Notes: generated by a model from the sequence alone, not told the origin. Shown: positions 24,000-35,789, counted from the stretch's first letter. The stretch: DNA of 64,000 nt from Psococerastis gibbosa (GCA_963971405.1 OZ020489.1:44284510-44348509); one strand, 5' to 3'. Program-made: numbers and translations.

Positions 24000-25019
24000 T
24001 TGTTGGTATGCAATTTGCAGAGTTTGTACAATTTTCCACACTGGAGTTTCTCCAAATAATTGTGAAACGAGTGATGTAAGAATTTGTGTGTGAATGTCCT
24101 AGTAATTGACAACATAAGCACGCGCCAAGGTGAAATGTAGACTTGCCTATATGTTTAACGAGACCGCGCAAAAATAGTCTTGTCTTGCCAGAATTGGTGA
24201 AGTAAGATTTCCAGAGACCAAGCCCAGTTTGAAAATTCAGTAGTCTACGTATCTTCAAGACACCGGTCGCTCATCGTTAATGCGGGCTTTGCCTACACAA
24301 AGATTATATACAGGATGTTAAAGACCATCTCCGGGGCACATCCTTTATCTTGGTTATTATGAAGAATTTTGAAATGCGGGAAAAAATTTGATAACCAAGG
24401 CGCGATCAAACTATTATGAGGAGCTTGGTTACAAACGTGGCCAATTCCATTTTTTCACAAAATGGGGTTTTGATCCGACCTTGCAGAAAATTTTAATGTC
24501 CACCTGCACCTGTCCACCTTGTAAAATAATGTGAGAAAAGCAGCTATATTGCGCACAGAAGCGCTGAGAGGTCTAGGGTTAGTTATAAATTTAATCCAAT
24601 TTTCAACAGAAAATCCGCTCTCATGAAAAATTCTACAACTTGGAATTGTCCGTGTTTGTAAACAGCCTCCTCAATTTAGTTGCATAAAATTGTTTTTGAA
24701 GGGTCCGAAAGGGTAGTTTTAGTGCATAAGGGGCCAGCTGAGCTTCTTAGTAATAGCTTACGGTCTCAGACTCTCCCTAATCTGTGCCTCCTCGCGGTAA
24801 AGACGGATTGCCATGATGATCGCCTATCTTCAGTGGAAGAGGTTTTCGAAGAGGAAGAAAGGTCCAGGTGCATTGTATTAATGGTAATAACTGAACCTTT
24901 AAAGTTAGGCACATAGTTTTCACATCAAATGAAAGCTCTGCAAAAATGCTTTCATTTGATGTGCAAGACTGGAAAATTCCGAGATACCTACTATGCTTTC
25001 CTAAAACTCTTTTGCCTCT
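24000..25019. other. No recognised gene
   Basis: No family signature on either strand. The short inverted phrase ACATCAAATGAAAGC/GCTTTCATTTGATGTG lies near 24922/24948. Confidence 0.45.
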
Positions 25020-25165
25020 TCTTCTTCAGGCTCTACAGCCCTTAATGACCTTTGGCCTGTGCAAAAACACTCCTCCAGTCATCTCGGTTTAGTACAACGC
25101 TCCACCATCTACGGACCCCCAACTCGTGAAGGTCAGTTTCCAACTCATCCTTCCAGCGTTTTGGA
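25020..25165 (-). mobile_element. LINE C-terminal relic
   Basis: On the minus strand KRWKDELETDLHELGVRRWW can be read, then NRDDWRSVFAQAKGH, a stop and a GAAGAAGAAG tail. It is close to the plus-strand relic at 2685-2815 and so the same LINE family. Only the last 50 or so codons remain. Confidence 0.65.
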
Positions 25166-25574
25166 GAAAAAACCCTCCTTCCGGTCCTCCAAAGGCTGCT
25201 ACCAGAAGAAAGTATGTTCCCGACTTCGTTATCAAATTTTATACCGCATTTTAAAATTCCTCCTAATAGCCGAGACTGTAATTGAGGTACCTGAGTGGTG
25301 CCCCCCCCCCCCCCCCCGCAGGTGGTGGCGGAAATCGTCCCCCGGCTCTATGGTCAGTACGGAGTGTGCACGTGGGCACTGCTTTGAATGCTTGCTGCTT
25401 GGTTCCACGCGGTGGTGCCCCCAGAAGCTCTTACTCGTAATTATTACCGGTACATAGGTCTACCGGAAGTACAGGAAAGTATTGTCAAGCGGCGCGGGGC
25501 CTATACTGCGGCGCCATCTCTCCGTGAAGGCCGCAGTCAATCATCCAGTTGACTGGCTGACCTGTTGATAATAT

Positions 25575-26060
25575 TGTACTAATGGAGGTGTCAGTTGGTA
25601 AACCTTAAGTGACCGGTAAGGTGTCCCGAAGACATGTCTATTTTTCGACACTCCATTCGAAGTCGAGTCGCTAGGTTGTTTTACCAGGGACAATTGAGGT
25701 GGGTACTGCATAATCTAGAGAAGTAGGCCTAGTAACTAGTTGGAAATTTACTCGAAGTCAAATCGATCGACTGCTTTAGCAGGGGAATGGATGATTATAC
25801 TGTATCATGTGTTGAAGTAGAAGAAAATTAGGGGCACTGGTGCACGTTAAAAGGGATTATAATATTGTAATCTAATGAAGGTATCCGTTGGTGAACCAAT
25901 TGCATACAGTTAGTAAGGTGTCGCGAATAAATTTCCATTTTTTTACACTCCATTTGAAGTGGAGACGCTGCAGGCAGTATTACCAGCAGCAACTATTGGG
26001 GTTAGTACTGTTCGATGGTGAAGTAGGTGTAAATCGGGGGTACTGGCGCACTCATCCAAG
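25575..26060. repeat. Two-unit tandem repeat, about 300-bp period
   Basis: AGGTGTCAGTTGGTAAACC, TAAGGTGTCCCGAAGACATG, TTTTCGACACTCCATTCGAA and TTTTACCAG (25582-25740) recur, diverged, as AGGTATCCGTTGGTGAACC, TAAGGTGTCGCGAATAAATT, TTTACACTCCATTTGAAG and TATTACCAG at 25880-26040. Non-coding. Confidence 0.5.
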
Positions 26061-26745
26061 AATTATATTGAGACCATATACTGCAGTGTGGCAGTATATG
26101 AAAAGTAGGTGGACTTTACAGCAGATAATTGATTTATGTAGCTTATATTGTTGCGTCACAATTCACGACGCTCAAAGGGCCTTGTGCTTTGAGAAGAGTA
26201 TGATACTTAAATTGCAGCTTCTAGTGTAGCTTGAATAAATTATTTATTTACGCTAAGGCTATAAAGCCTTATGGTAGCAACAGCGTATATATATATGCAT
26301 AGTTCAGACGGTTCTGTTGACATCTAGTACATAGCACATCATGAGTCTCAACAAGGAGCATATTAGATTCTATTCGCACAAGCTGTGCGCTATGTGGCCA
26401 AGAATCGATTCATTATCTAGATTGTAATTAATAATAGAAGGAAAGTGCCTCAGTAGGCCTAGGCTAAGAGCTATTTCCTAAGGAACTGGTTTCCATTCCC
26501 ATACAGGTGATCGCGACTATAATAACATTGCACTTGACATGCCCACATGCCTCAAGTTCAGGTTGAAGATTATTCTACAGGTACACCTTTACATACCTGA
26601 ACTGTCAGTAAATTGTGCGTCTACCGCTCATTGACCAATTTGACGTTGAATCGCTTTATGTGCGTGCCGTAGCTGGCGAACAGGACTGAAAGGGTCCTGC
26701 TGCTATTGCCCTAGGCTTTCGGTGAATTAAGGTCGCATGAGGTAA

Positions 26746-27130
26746 GGTGCCCATTCCATTGACCGGCTAGGGCTATTTCCAAAAACGGTGACGTGGTAGC
26801 AGACATTCAAGACTTAGGTGGCGTCTCCACCAACCTCGCATTGCAGAATTGACGGAAATGTTTATTTACCTCTATGCCATAGTTAAAATTGATCAATGAT
26901 CAAACAGTAAAATGACAAACAAACAAACTAAAATTAAAAAATGGCGTCATGGGATATGTTAAGTACAAACATTTTAATAGATTTCTATAAAAAAGAAAAA
27001 TTCTAATTTCCGTCAATGTCATTTGCATTCTGCAATGCGAGATCGGTGGAAACGCAACCTAAGTCTTGAATGTCTGCTACCACGTCACTGTTTTTGTAAA
27101 TAGCCCTAGCCGGTCAATGGAATGAGCGCC
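26746..27130 (+). mobile_element. PIF/Harbinger-like MITE-1, copy 3
   Basis: 385 bp, GGTGCCCATTCC...GAATGAGCGCC, flanked by TAA and TAC (one change from a perfect duplication). The small frame is broken here by one extra A after the IDFYKK stretch. Confidence 0.7.
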
Positions 27131-27894
27131 TACCAGCATATTACGCAACTTAAACCCTTCTTATAGGGGACCGGGTTTGAGTCGGGATAAGCGAAGTGTT
27201 TTCTGTGCAGGGCAATCTTTAGTCCTGGGGTTGGGAAACTGTCCCCGAAGGCGGAGTAACTCAATGAACAGTCAGAGGCATAAGGATGCAGTAGGCAACG
27301 GGAAATGCATTATAATTTCTAGTATGATCACGATGACTACAATTTCCATGATGATCACCAATCTTTGATAGAAAAGACGCTTCAAGTAGAACAAGATAGT
27401 GAATCGCTAAAGAGGCGTGGTTGTAAATTTTCTCGGGAGGGGGTAGATTTTGTATTTTACTTCATTATGACAATTTATTATTGCAATTTTGGCAATATGT
27501 ACAAGCACAATAGCATTTTGCGTTTTTTTAATGAAGAGGGAATTTGTGTGTTTTGGCGCCATTGTAGTCTATCCTATATTTCTTCTCTGTTTCTGATATT
27601 CATTTAGTTTGGTTGTTAGACACTTGGAATCCGATTTCGTGGTTGTTACCTCTGCTGTGCCAAAGATTGAAAGTAGACACTACGATTCGCGAGATTAACA
27701 TTGAATACCTACATACGGGGCACTGATAAATAGAGACCATTAGTGTGTATTATATCTTACAACACGAGCAGCCACTGTACTGTACGGTATATGAGATAGG
27801 TCAAACATGATAGGCCACAGGGAGCAGCAGCTAAACTTGATAGGTACACTATGGCTTACTTTTTGTACAATAAATTCCTGCTATCAAATGTACT
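27131..27894. other. No recognised gene; may hold the b561 gene's first exon
   Basis: The cytochrome b561 gene needs an upstream exon ending in split-codon phase 2, but no convincing ATG exon with a GTAAGT-like donor could be singled out here. Short open frames lack family features. Confidence 0.35.
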
Positions 27895-28100
27895 GTATGT
27901 CAGGACTAGTGGTACGGAATATGACTTTCACCCGAAAGGTTGTTGGTTCGAGTCCCACATTACCTACATTTTCTGGCCATGCTTCGGATGGCATGTAAAA
28001 CAGGCGGTCCCGGGCCTTTCTAGTTGAGTGTAAGAGAGGGCTTTATAACCCTAACTCCGCTAGGTTGGCTTAGTAATAGAACAAAAGAAGTCCTTATTAA
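27895..28100 (+). repeat. tRNA-derived SINE, family C copy 2
   Basis: TATGTCAGGACTAGTGGTAC, TTTCACCCGAAAGGTTGTTG, GTTCGAGTCCC (B box), CAGGCGGTCCCGGGCC, TAGTTGAGTGTAAG and a tail GCTAGGTTGGCTTAGTAATA. It ends about 100 bp before the b561 exon at 28198. A tail-only relative is at 11412-11450. Confidence 0.65.
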
Positions 28101-28197
28101 TTTATTTATTTTATGTATTGTTGCTTGAGAGCAATAGGTCTACTCCACACTTACAATTTATTGTACGCAGCATTAAAAAAATTATTTTTGCTTCCAG

Positions 28198-28430
28198 AAA
28201 GAAAAACTACGATGACGATGACGAAAATGAGGGTTGGGGCTGCGGGACGTGGTGCGAATACCTGTTGGTGGTCGTCCTCGGCTGTCTTCTCCTCGTGGCA
28301 GCTCTCACTCTCGTCCTCTTCTGGATGATCTACTACAAGAACGGCTTCTCGTGGCGGGAGAACCCGGAGAAACAGTTCAACCTCCATCCCGTCCTCATGG
28401 TCGGTGGCTACATTTTCTTCTCTGGATTCT
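28198..28430 (+). CDS. b561 coding exon (helix 1 and start of helix 2)
   Basis: Acceptor TTTTTGCTTCCAG at 28185-28197 and donor GTAAGT at 28431. The exon encodes KKNYDDDDENEGWGCG, a hydrophobic helix (EYLLVVVLGCLLLVAALTLV) and the HPVLM heme block. It begins one base short of a codon and ends with one base of the next. Confidence 0.85.
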
Positions 28431-31400
28431 GTAAGTTCTTCAGGATTGCTTCAACTCTTTCTTTTATACATTCGGTCATAGCTCTATAGACAACTTACGG
28501 ATTATCATACTCAACAATTCACCGTCAGACCAGCGGTCGGCAACCTTTTTCTCCAGTGGGCCAAATTTTTAATTCTGTTCCTTCCTGCGGGCCGCACTTA
28601 TTAAGTACATATAGGTACCTATTACGGAAACTCTAAAAAGTAGGCATTTTCTGTTCTTAAGTAGGCTATATTTTCCAATAATTAATCAAAACCTCAACAA
28701 AAATTCAAAGTAAAAAATCACATTAACATTTAATGCGATTTTTGACTTTCTGTATCATTTGCTATTTCGGGCATGTTGGCCGGGCTTCGTTTGGCTGCAC
28801 GCAATGCGCAAAATATCATCCAAAGAGGTATCTGTGAGGCGGTTACGATACTTGTTCTTGGCATATTTCAACTTAGAAAGTGATGCTTCGCACAGGTATC
28901 TGGAGGAAAACAAAGTTAGTAGGATGAGGGAACAATTCTTAAGATCCCCACGATCTGACGATCTGACGAAGACAGCTTTGGAATCCCAGACGCCCAAGAT
29001 TGACATGGAACTTACCCCAACTTCTTGAAGTATCTAAACTGTCTTTCTCTCCCAACGCTTTGCCTACCTTCTGGTATTTTCCCCATCTAACAGCTTTTAG
29101 AGGCGTGTTTTTAAATCTTTCTTTATCCTGTTGTCGTAATCTCCTATGTTCTACCAGAGTTAAACTTACAACTGAACAAGATCTGTCGCTCATACCATGC
29201 CTATCAATCGATCACCCCCCCCCCCCCCTCTGAACCATTCGATCATTGCCTGATGCTACCCTAAGGGCATGATTGCAGATTCTTCTCCCTTGACGAATTC
29301 TTCTATCTTCGTACACTACTACATCTGTACTGACTTCTTCACTATTGTTGCCGTAACTACGTGCTGAAGCTCAGTTCCACGCAAACAAAGCTGCTCAAAG
29401 CACTACTCATGTCTTTTATCAATCAATTGCAACTCAATGACCCTTAGATTCATCAATCGTACTATTGCCCCCAGGGATGTATGCCTCAGATTCATAGTTC
29501 TTGACGTCTTCCTCTGGTCTTTCAGCCCTACTACTTGCTACACCGAATCAGTCGCTCCTGCCTGCCGCCGTATCTACGTGAAGCTGTTCCAAGCAGTGCC
29601 TAATAATCAATCCTGTCTTTACCTGTCTTTACCCCTTGCGACTCCATCACCAGCAGACCGATCTACCGTACTAATGCCCCCAGGGATATGTCCTGATATC
29701 CTTCTTTCTTGACGTCTTCTTCTTTATTCTTTCAGCACTGTTACTGTACAGAATCTGTCGCTGCTGCCGCCGCATCTACGTGAAGCTATTCCACGCTCTG
29801 CTGCACGCATTCGCCATTCCCTGCGTGATCATGGGGTTCTTGGCGGTGTGGGACTCACGCAATCTCACTGCTCAAAGCCAACAGAGGATCATCCCTCATT
29901 TCTACTCACTGCACAGCTGGCTGGGGATCGTCACAACTGGACTGTTTGTGATGCAGGTATAACTTTCAATGATTTACATCAAACTATATTTTAGATCAAG
30001 CGTAACGGTACAATTAGACCAGATATAGGGTCCATTGGATGTAACAGTCCAGCAGTTGGTGGTAGGCACGCTATGAAATCACCTGCGGAAAAGTTCTTCG
30101 CCGGCTTCTCGTTGCAGCCAGTGCCGGGGTTCATGTTATCATCTAATCATGGTTTTAGTTCTGGGTCCTTCAGGAGCCGTAAGAGCAGTATCAGATGCTG
30201 GCCTTAATGAGCACCATGTCCAAACCAAGCCAAATACTGAAGGGTTAAGCTTCTCCTGTCGTCACTTACCGGATACTGGTTGATCTGACATTACCTACAG
30301 TACACATTCTGGGTGGATTGAAGGCAGCATTCGCAGCTTTGACCACGGGGAAAATGACACCTATCTACGGGTAGCTAGACAGTTTATATTTTCCCTAACT
30401 TGTCAAGGCGACTCTGAACCCTAAACTGGCTATCACCCAGTGGACCCATTCTTTTTCTTCTACGGCACTACAGCTCAGGAGGAAATTTGGCAAATCGCAC
30501 CACCTCTCTGTAGGCGTTCCGGTCTTCCCCTGTCATGGCACCACTGACATCTTTCGCAGGTCCCTTTCCACTTCGTCTCTTCATGCAATCACCTGCCTTC
30601 ACCATTGGACCAATTTAATAGACGAAAATCAAACCGGTAATTGTATTCTCTTTACAGTTCATAGTGGGGCTATTCAGCTTCCTGATCCTGCTGTGCTGTG
30701 AGGGCGCCACAGCGGCGTTCAGGGCCGCTCTGGTCCCCGTTCACTCCACGTTCGGTATCACGACGTTCATGCTGGCCGTGGCCACCTGTCTGACGGGGCT
30801 CACTCAGAAGACCATGTTTGACATGCAAGCGTACGTATCTTACAACAAACCTAATCTACCTGTAATCAGCCACTTAGTCTTTTTTGTAGCGTTATTCTAC
30901 TGGATTATGTATTTTAGAATCGACTGGAATATATCCCGGGACATCGCTCGAAGGCATCAGACGATTAGCCTATTTTATTGTACTACACCGAGTGATTACT
31001 GAGCTCTTGAGTGTTATTTTATATTACTGTTCAGGATTCACTGGCCCTAAAACTTGTTGCAACACCAAATTTACAGCAATGCTCACATTTTCAACGGGGG
31101 ACTAAAACTCATCTCAAACCCCATTGCACACAGTGGATATTGATAACACCACAAAGAATTGTTTGCAACTAAGAATTCTTACGTTCTAGCTTCTTCAGCC
31201 CCAGGAGTTAAAGACTACGGCAATCTTCTTTAATCTGTTGAAACTATTTTTGGGCCTTACTCGCCTGCTTCAGGTTACCTTTATTGCTCCAATTATTTGT
31301 ATGGCTCTTATAATCAGGGGCGTAAAGTTAGGGGGGGGGGCACGGCCCAACTTGCCCCCCCAGCCTCGAGCATTGTAAGGCGTGGTTCAGACTTCATGGT

Positions 31401-34400
31401 CCCCTTTGCAGCAATTTGAATATAAGCATTCCTTTTTTAGCTTTCTAAAATCTACAGCTATAGCCTACTTTACAACTATTAAAATGCGTAAAACCCTACT
31501 ATTTTGCTCTTATATTTTCAATTTTTCCTTAAATCCTGCCTGATGATGTCATAAGGTCTACTTAGTTTTGCCCCCGCCATCATTCTAAAACTTTACGCCT
31601 CTGCTTAAAATACTTTCTTGTCTTATATTGTGATTGACCCACTTCAGCGAGCTGACCATGTGTAATGGAGATAGTGTGAGCTTTGACGTACTTCGTTGTC
31701 TTGTCTATAAGGCCTAAAGAGCCTACTCAGCTTTTATTTCATATTTTTAGCGGATTCTTCAGGATTCAAGGTCCTGAGGCCTTCGTCGTTAACGCACTGG
31801 CTATGACCCTAGCGGCAGCAGGGATCGTCCTCACATACGCAGTCGTCCGAGACCGAATCCGACCTACCGATCACGTGGTCACCCTTAACACCAGCATTTA
31901 GTTCTAACACCCTCAGCAAGAGCTCCCCTGTGTCTACCCTTTCATAACAAAGGCCCCATTGCATTATTGAGTCTGCAAGTATGCATAAAACAAATCGGGG
32001 GAGGGAACTCTTATTAAACATTCTTCCACCTGTATTTCTGATCTCGATGTTTGACATTGCCATAATGGATTTAGCGCTACCGTTGATATCTCATATTTTT
32101 AGTAACAATTTCCAATAGCCTTATTGTTAGTAAAAACAGTATTTTGAAATAAAAATAGTGGCATTGACATCAAATATACGTGTTAATCTGAATAGATTCT
32201 TATACGTGAATGTGAAATGTGTTGGACAAAATATGATGATTGGGACCGATGTCAGTGTCAAAGTTGCTTGGGATTCCTATGTCCTCTCGAAGCAAGATGT
32301 TCAGGAATTGTATATAAAAATTTCGAAACAATAAACAGTCTAATTACTTTTTAAAATCCATCGTTGCGAATTACCATTAAATTTGAAACTTTTTATTGAA
32401 AACTTTTAATGTTCCACTCTGTGGTGACAACTTCGCAACTTTTAAAACAACTATTAACTTCAAAATCTCACTCATCACTCCCTGCCCTTCACCATCCCCA
32501 CCCCCCGCTTTTCGTCATATAACTCGCCTTTTCCAGCCATTCAAGGTGCCATGAATAATGTCCAGTCGGTAGATCGGTTCGGTCCAATTTTCCCAACTTT
32601 TTATTGCGTCAGGTACAAAATTGTTATCTATTGTGCCGTTTAACATACCACGCTTGGGGTGACGGTATGCATAATTATTAATAAACTCGCAAATTGTAAC
32701 AATATAAGCATAAAACATTAATTCGTTGCCAGTCAACTGTAAATGACAGAAAAATCATGAATCTATATACTGACAAATCTGGATATAACAGGCGTTGTAT
32801 TGCATTCTTATAGTTTGGCATTCTCTGAAATACAGCATTAGGTTATTTCTAGTTGGCTATTTGTAAATAGTCAAACCCAAAAATTGTCTGTCGCAGCGTC
32901 GGCATTATATATTGTAGTTCTGTTGATTTCGACACATCGCGTTTGTTGTAAATTATCTGCTGCTGCCAAACTAATCCATAATTGTCATAGTATGTAGCCT
33001 ATTTATTATTTAGTAATTTGTTGCTTACCATAACGCATTTGCTAATTATTTTTAATATAGCCTACACGTGGTGGATGCTGGTGAAGGAATTCGTTTCATG
33101 TTAATAATATTGCTTGTAATAAAAAATAAGCCTATATTATATAGTTTATGAGGATGCACCTATTAAGTTCGATATTATAATGACTATGCGCACTATGTAT
33201 ATTAGTGTCACCGTTGTCAAAATTATAATATAGACCTACTTAGGCTACTTTAATTTAATACACCAGGAATGGAAAGAATCACTATTGGCGTATCCTTTTT
33301 AGATTTAGGGCGACTGTGTGGAAATGTGTACGAAAGTGCGTCAGCCGGGCCATGCCCCTGTGTTCCCTTTTCCATTATCCTATTTGGATGGACATACAAG
33401 CATTTACGATCACTCGATCAAATTTGCAAACTAACTTAACTATTTAAGATTTCCAACTCCCCGCGTTCTCACTAATCAATAGATTTACTTATTTAATTAG
33501 GCCCAGTTCGGCTGCTTCCAGCAATATTTCCCGGCTGTTGCGTGATGAACTTTCTGACGTCAGTGAGGACTTGCTTATTTTGCTCAGTGGCCTACACAAG
33601 CGGTCGAGCGTGTTATTACCGTACATGTACGTTTGAATACAGACTATCCATGAGTGTGGTAGAGCAACCCATGGTCCCCCCCCCCCCATTAACACAAGGC
33701 ACAAAATAAACCCGCACCTGGGTTATATTTATCCTAAACAGTGGAACCACAGCACTCCGACAAACGTTTAGCAGAGTGGCTTCGGACTATCGAAGTTATC
33801 TGGTAGTATAAAGGTCTGCCACAGAGCCCCTATATATAGTCCGGATGTTTTTTTAAAGAAAGAGTAGGCCTAGATACCTTGTAGTTCGACAAATTACGAA
33901 TTAAAGTGAAAGGATTCTGTAAGAAGCATTAATCATAGAGAGGTACCTACCTACTAGACCGCTATGATGTGCAGTCAAATTGAAACTGCGACTACTAGCG
34001 TTGAGCACAGTAGTGGTTACAACCTGTCCAACCATGCATTAAAATAATGAGGATTTGCCGAAATAAATTTTATGCAGAGTGAATGGGGCACGGGTAAACC
34101 GAGGTTCTACTGCATTAGGCCTTCTCTAAATAGGAGAATCGGTATTGAATGGTAACAAAATTTGCTTGCAAAATTTGCTTTGCAAAATTTGCATAGCCTA
34201 CCCTTGGTCTATAATTATATACGAAAAGGTGAATAATGCAATAAATTACCTACACACCAAAATGTATGTAAAAGTGGAGAGACATAAATATTCCAGATAC
34301 CGCAAGGAAAATGTAAACAAATCAATCTCTTGACGGTTCCTCATTGTGATTTATATTTTAAACCTGTCCATTATATTTTCAGAGAATACGAAAACCTGCC

Positions 34401-34536
34401 ACAAGAAGCTATCATCATAAACTCGCTGGCGATGGTCCTGGTCGGTCTGGGCATACTCATCTCCTTCGCTGTCCGTCGCTCTAACCTTCGTGGGCCCTCA
34501 GCGGATGACAACGACTTCGGGACTGATCGTTTATAG
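28198..34536 (+). CDS. Cytochrome b561 family transmembrane ferric/ascorbate reductase (exons 28198-28430, 29736-29956, 30658-30830, then 31763-31901 or 34383-34536)
   Basis: Cytochrome b561 proteins are six-helix diheme proteins that move electrons from cytosolic ascorbate across a membrane to ferric iron or monodehydroascorbate. The joined exons give about 254-259 residues, the usual family length. A cytosolic acidic leader (NYDDDDENEG) precedes the first helix. The family blocks follow in order: FNLHPVLMVGGYIFFSGF, LLLYRICR, LFHALLHAF, HFYSLHSWLGI, LVPVHSTFGI, CLTGLTQK, and a last helix. The heme histidines of HPVLM, HALLH, LHSW and VPVH are all present. Splice sites are GTAAGT, GTATAA and GTACGT donors with pyrimidine-rich AG acceptors, and phases match throughout. 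The first exon enters with one base of a split codon, so a short upstream exon with the start codon is missing. Closest remembered relatives are CYB561/CYB561A3; which paralogue is uncertain. Confidence 0.85.
28532..29006 (-). mobile_element. hAT transposon relic with transposase C-terminus, in b561 intron 1
   Basis: The end at 28532 reads CAGCGGTCGGCAACCTTTTT then TGGGCCAAATTTTT and GCGGGCCGCA, the typical terminus of the hAT group that includes vertebrate Charlie-type elements. On the minus strand SRYLCEASLSKLKYAKNKYR then NRLTDTSLDDILRIACSQTK can be read, the dimerisation domain at the C-terminus of hAT transposases. Upstream coding and the other end are missing or degraded, so it is inactive. 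Confidence 0.75.
29284..29605 (+). pseudogene. Two decayed tandem copies of the 5' part of b561 exon 2
   Basis: 29461-29600 repeats the intron end, acceptor and first 60 or so bases of the true exon (29660-29800): TTGACGTCTTC, a TTTCAG acceptor at 29525, then CGAATCAGTCGCTCCTG and ATCTACGTGAAGCTGTTCC. It is 8 bases longer than the original before ACGTGAAGC, so it would shift frame. A third, older copy is at about 29284-29390 (CTTGACGAATTCTTC, CTACGTGCTGAAGCTCAG, TTCCACGC). The period is about 215 bp. These are host-gene duplicates in decay. Confidence 0.65.
29736..29956 (+). CDS. b561 coding exon (helices 2-4)
   Basis: Acceptor TTATTCTTTCAG, donor GTATAA at 29957. It encodes LLLYRICRCCRRIYVKLFHA, then an IPCVIMGFLAVWD helix and HFYSLHSWLGIVTTGLFVMQ. 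The HALLH and SLHSW histidines lie here. It starts by completing a Ser codon and ends in phase 0. Confidence 0.88.
30460..30600 (-). mobile_element. LINE C-terminal relic in b561 intron 2
   Basis: On the minus strand DEVERDLRKMSVVPW and, in another frame, GAMTGEDRNAYREVVRFAKF can be read, ending in an AGAAGAAAAAG tail. The pattern is the same LINE polymerase tail as at 2685-2815. The frame change shows it is dead. Confidence 0.5.
30658..30830 (+). CDS. b561 coding exon (helices 4-5)
   Basis: Acceptor ATTCTCTTTACAG, donor GTACGT at 30831. It encodes FIVGLFSFLILLCCEGATAA then LVPVHSTFGITTFMLAVATC and LTGLTQKTMFDMQA. The fourth heme His is in PVHS. It ends with two bases (GC) of an Ala codon, which both alternative last exons complete. 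Confidence 0.88.
31315..31603. mobile_element. hAT-type MITE in b561 intron 3
   Basis: Ends CAGGGGCGTAAAGTTAG and the inverse CTAAAACTTTACGCCTCTG. The flanking octamers CTTATAAT (31307-31314) and CTTAAAAT (31604-31611) match at 7 of 8. A G tract and a C tract lie just inside the left end. Non-coding, 289 bp. Confidence 0.75.
31751..31901 (+). CDS. b561 alternative last exon A
   Basis: Two usable acceptors lie 12 bases apart (after ATATTTTTAG at 31750 and after CGGATTCTTCAG at 31762), both in phase with exon 3. From the inner one it encodes IQGPEAFVVNALAM, the last helix (TLAAAGIVLTYAVV) and the tail RDRIRPTDHVVTLNTSI, then a stop. With the outer acceptor GFFR is added, giving a loop close in length to that of exon B. 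An AATAAA lies near 32149. It is about 40-45% identical by eye to exon B across the helix, so the duplication is old. Confidence 0.75.
31902..34382. other. b561 3' UTR of form A, then intron before exon B
   Basis: No other coding exon is recognised. AATAAA-like signals occur near 32149 and 32330. The rest is AT-rich without a known element. Confidence 0.45.
34383..34536 (+). CDS. b561 alternative last exon B
   Basis: Acceptor TTATATTTTCAG, in phase with exon 3. It encodes EYENLPQEAIIINSLAMVLV then GLGILISFAVRRSNLRGPSA and an acidic end DDNDFGTDRL, then a stop. Its loop length matches the family pattern. It lies 2.5 kb beyond exon A, so use of B needs skipping of A and its poly-A signal. A possible poly-A signal is AAATAAAATG near 36168. 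Confidence 0.78.
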
Positions 34537-35789
34537 AAGTGGGCCAACAATCCTTCCCCCAGTGCGGAAGGATTGTTGTCCTCGGAAAAATTTTAAACGA
34601 AAAAACCCCTCACACAAGCGAAATATTGAACGCGGGGAAAATTCAGAATAATATAGACTCGGTAGATAAGTAAGTGATCCAATTTTTCAGTAGTTGGTGT
34701 CCGCGTATACTGCCCTTGTTTTTTACCGCTGCTTTTACTCTATTGTAGATTTACCGTTTCCGGAAGTGTTTACTATTACTAAGAAATTTTTATTTAAAAT
34801 TATTGTAATTTAAATTGAATTACACTGACGTTACAAACAACGTGGGGCTACTTCTTCATGTTAGAGCCCGTTCCCACTTGTAGGCTTTCGGACCCAGATT
34901 TTTATTGGAAGTTCAGAGCATTTTATATGAAGCTATTCGCAGTCGTTATACACTGACTTGTAATATCGGATGTTTTGATTTTGATTTTGACGTCCGGTAA
35001 TAATCGCGTCGATTTTGCTCAACTATGAAGTGTAATAATGCTGTTAACATTTTCCCGAGTTCGGGGTTGATGAGATGAGAGTGTGGAAAATTACCATTTC
35101 AGCTTCAGATGCAGCCAACCAAATAGTGTGAACCGAGGTGCCAACACCCGATTCAAGATCTGGACCTAACAGCCGACAAATGGAACGGGCTTTTTCAGCT
35201 CTACTATAGCATTATCAGTTTTTTTTTAGGTCAGTCTGTAAAAGTTTGATAGGCAAACTGGCTTTTACCATACATAAACTGATAGTTTATTGATGATTGA
35301 TAGTTTTTTTTTAAAATAGGGCAATATCTGTTTGATCTAATAAGCTTAGCTTTTGATGTTGACGTTCTGTACATTGCTGTAGTGTTCAGTAAATGTATAT
35401 AATTGTAGACCACGCTCAATAAGTTTTACATTCACAATGTCCTATTTAAAATCTGAGCTGGTATCGTTCAAATGGAAAAAATTCAAATTAAGTAGGATTT
35501 TAAAGGTAGTATTATTGTACTATATAGATTCATTTAGCATAAAAACTTAAAGTTTCCTGGAAAGAATATCAAAACACTATATGAGAATGTAATTTGCCAT
35601 ATTTGGCTACTCTTAATGCTTAAGTTGGAAGTACAACCAGTGAAAGTATGATATGTACATCTAGAATTTTTCGTCGCTCAACTGAAACTTTCTGTCTTTC
35701 TCTGCAAAATCCGTTATCCAATGAGACATTTGCTACAAAAGTTAACAAGAAAATTCTTTGACAGAGATTAGTGGTAATCTTTTCTTATT

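Noticed and set aside
25059-25457. 132-codon plus-strand frame
   Set aside because: Its first part is the non-coding strand of a LINE tail readable on the minus strand, and it then crosses a C tract. No protein features.
27365-27607. 80-codon plus-strand frame as a possible first b561 exon
   Set aside because: No donor of the needed phase with a good consensus, and the peptide does not resemble a b561 leader.
28939-29233. Frames of 77-84 codons on both strands next to the hAT relic
   Set aside because: No transposase or host motif beyond the dimerisation domain at 28755-28960. They could be degraded transposase, but this cannot be supported.
29437-29712. 91-codon plus-strand frame upstream of b561 exon 2, with CRRIYVKLFQA
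   Set aside because: The b561-like residues come from the decayed tandem copy of the exon start. The copy is out of frame with the gene and lacks a following exon body.
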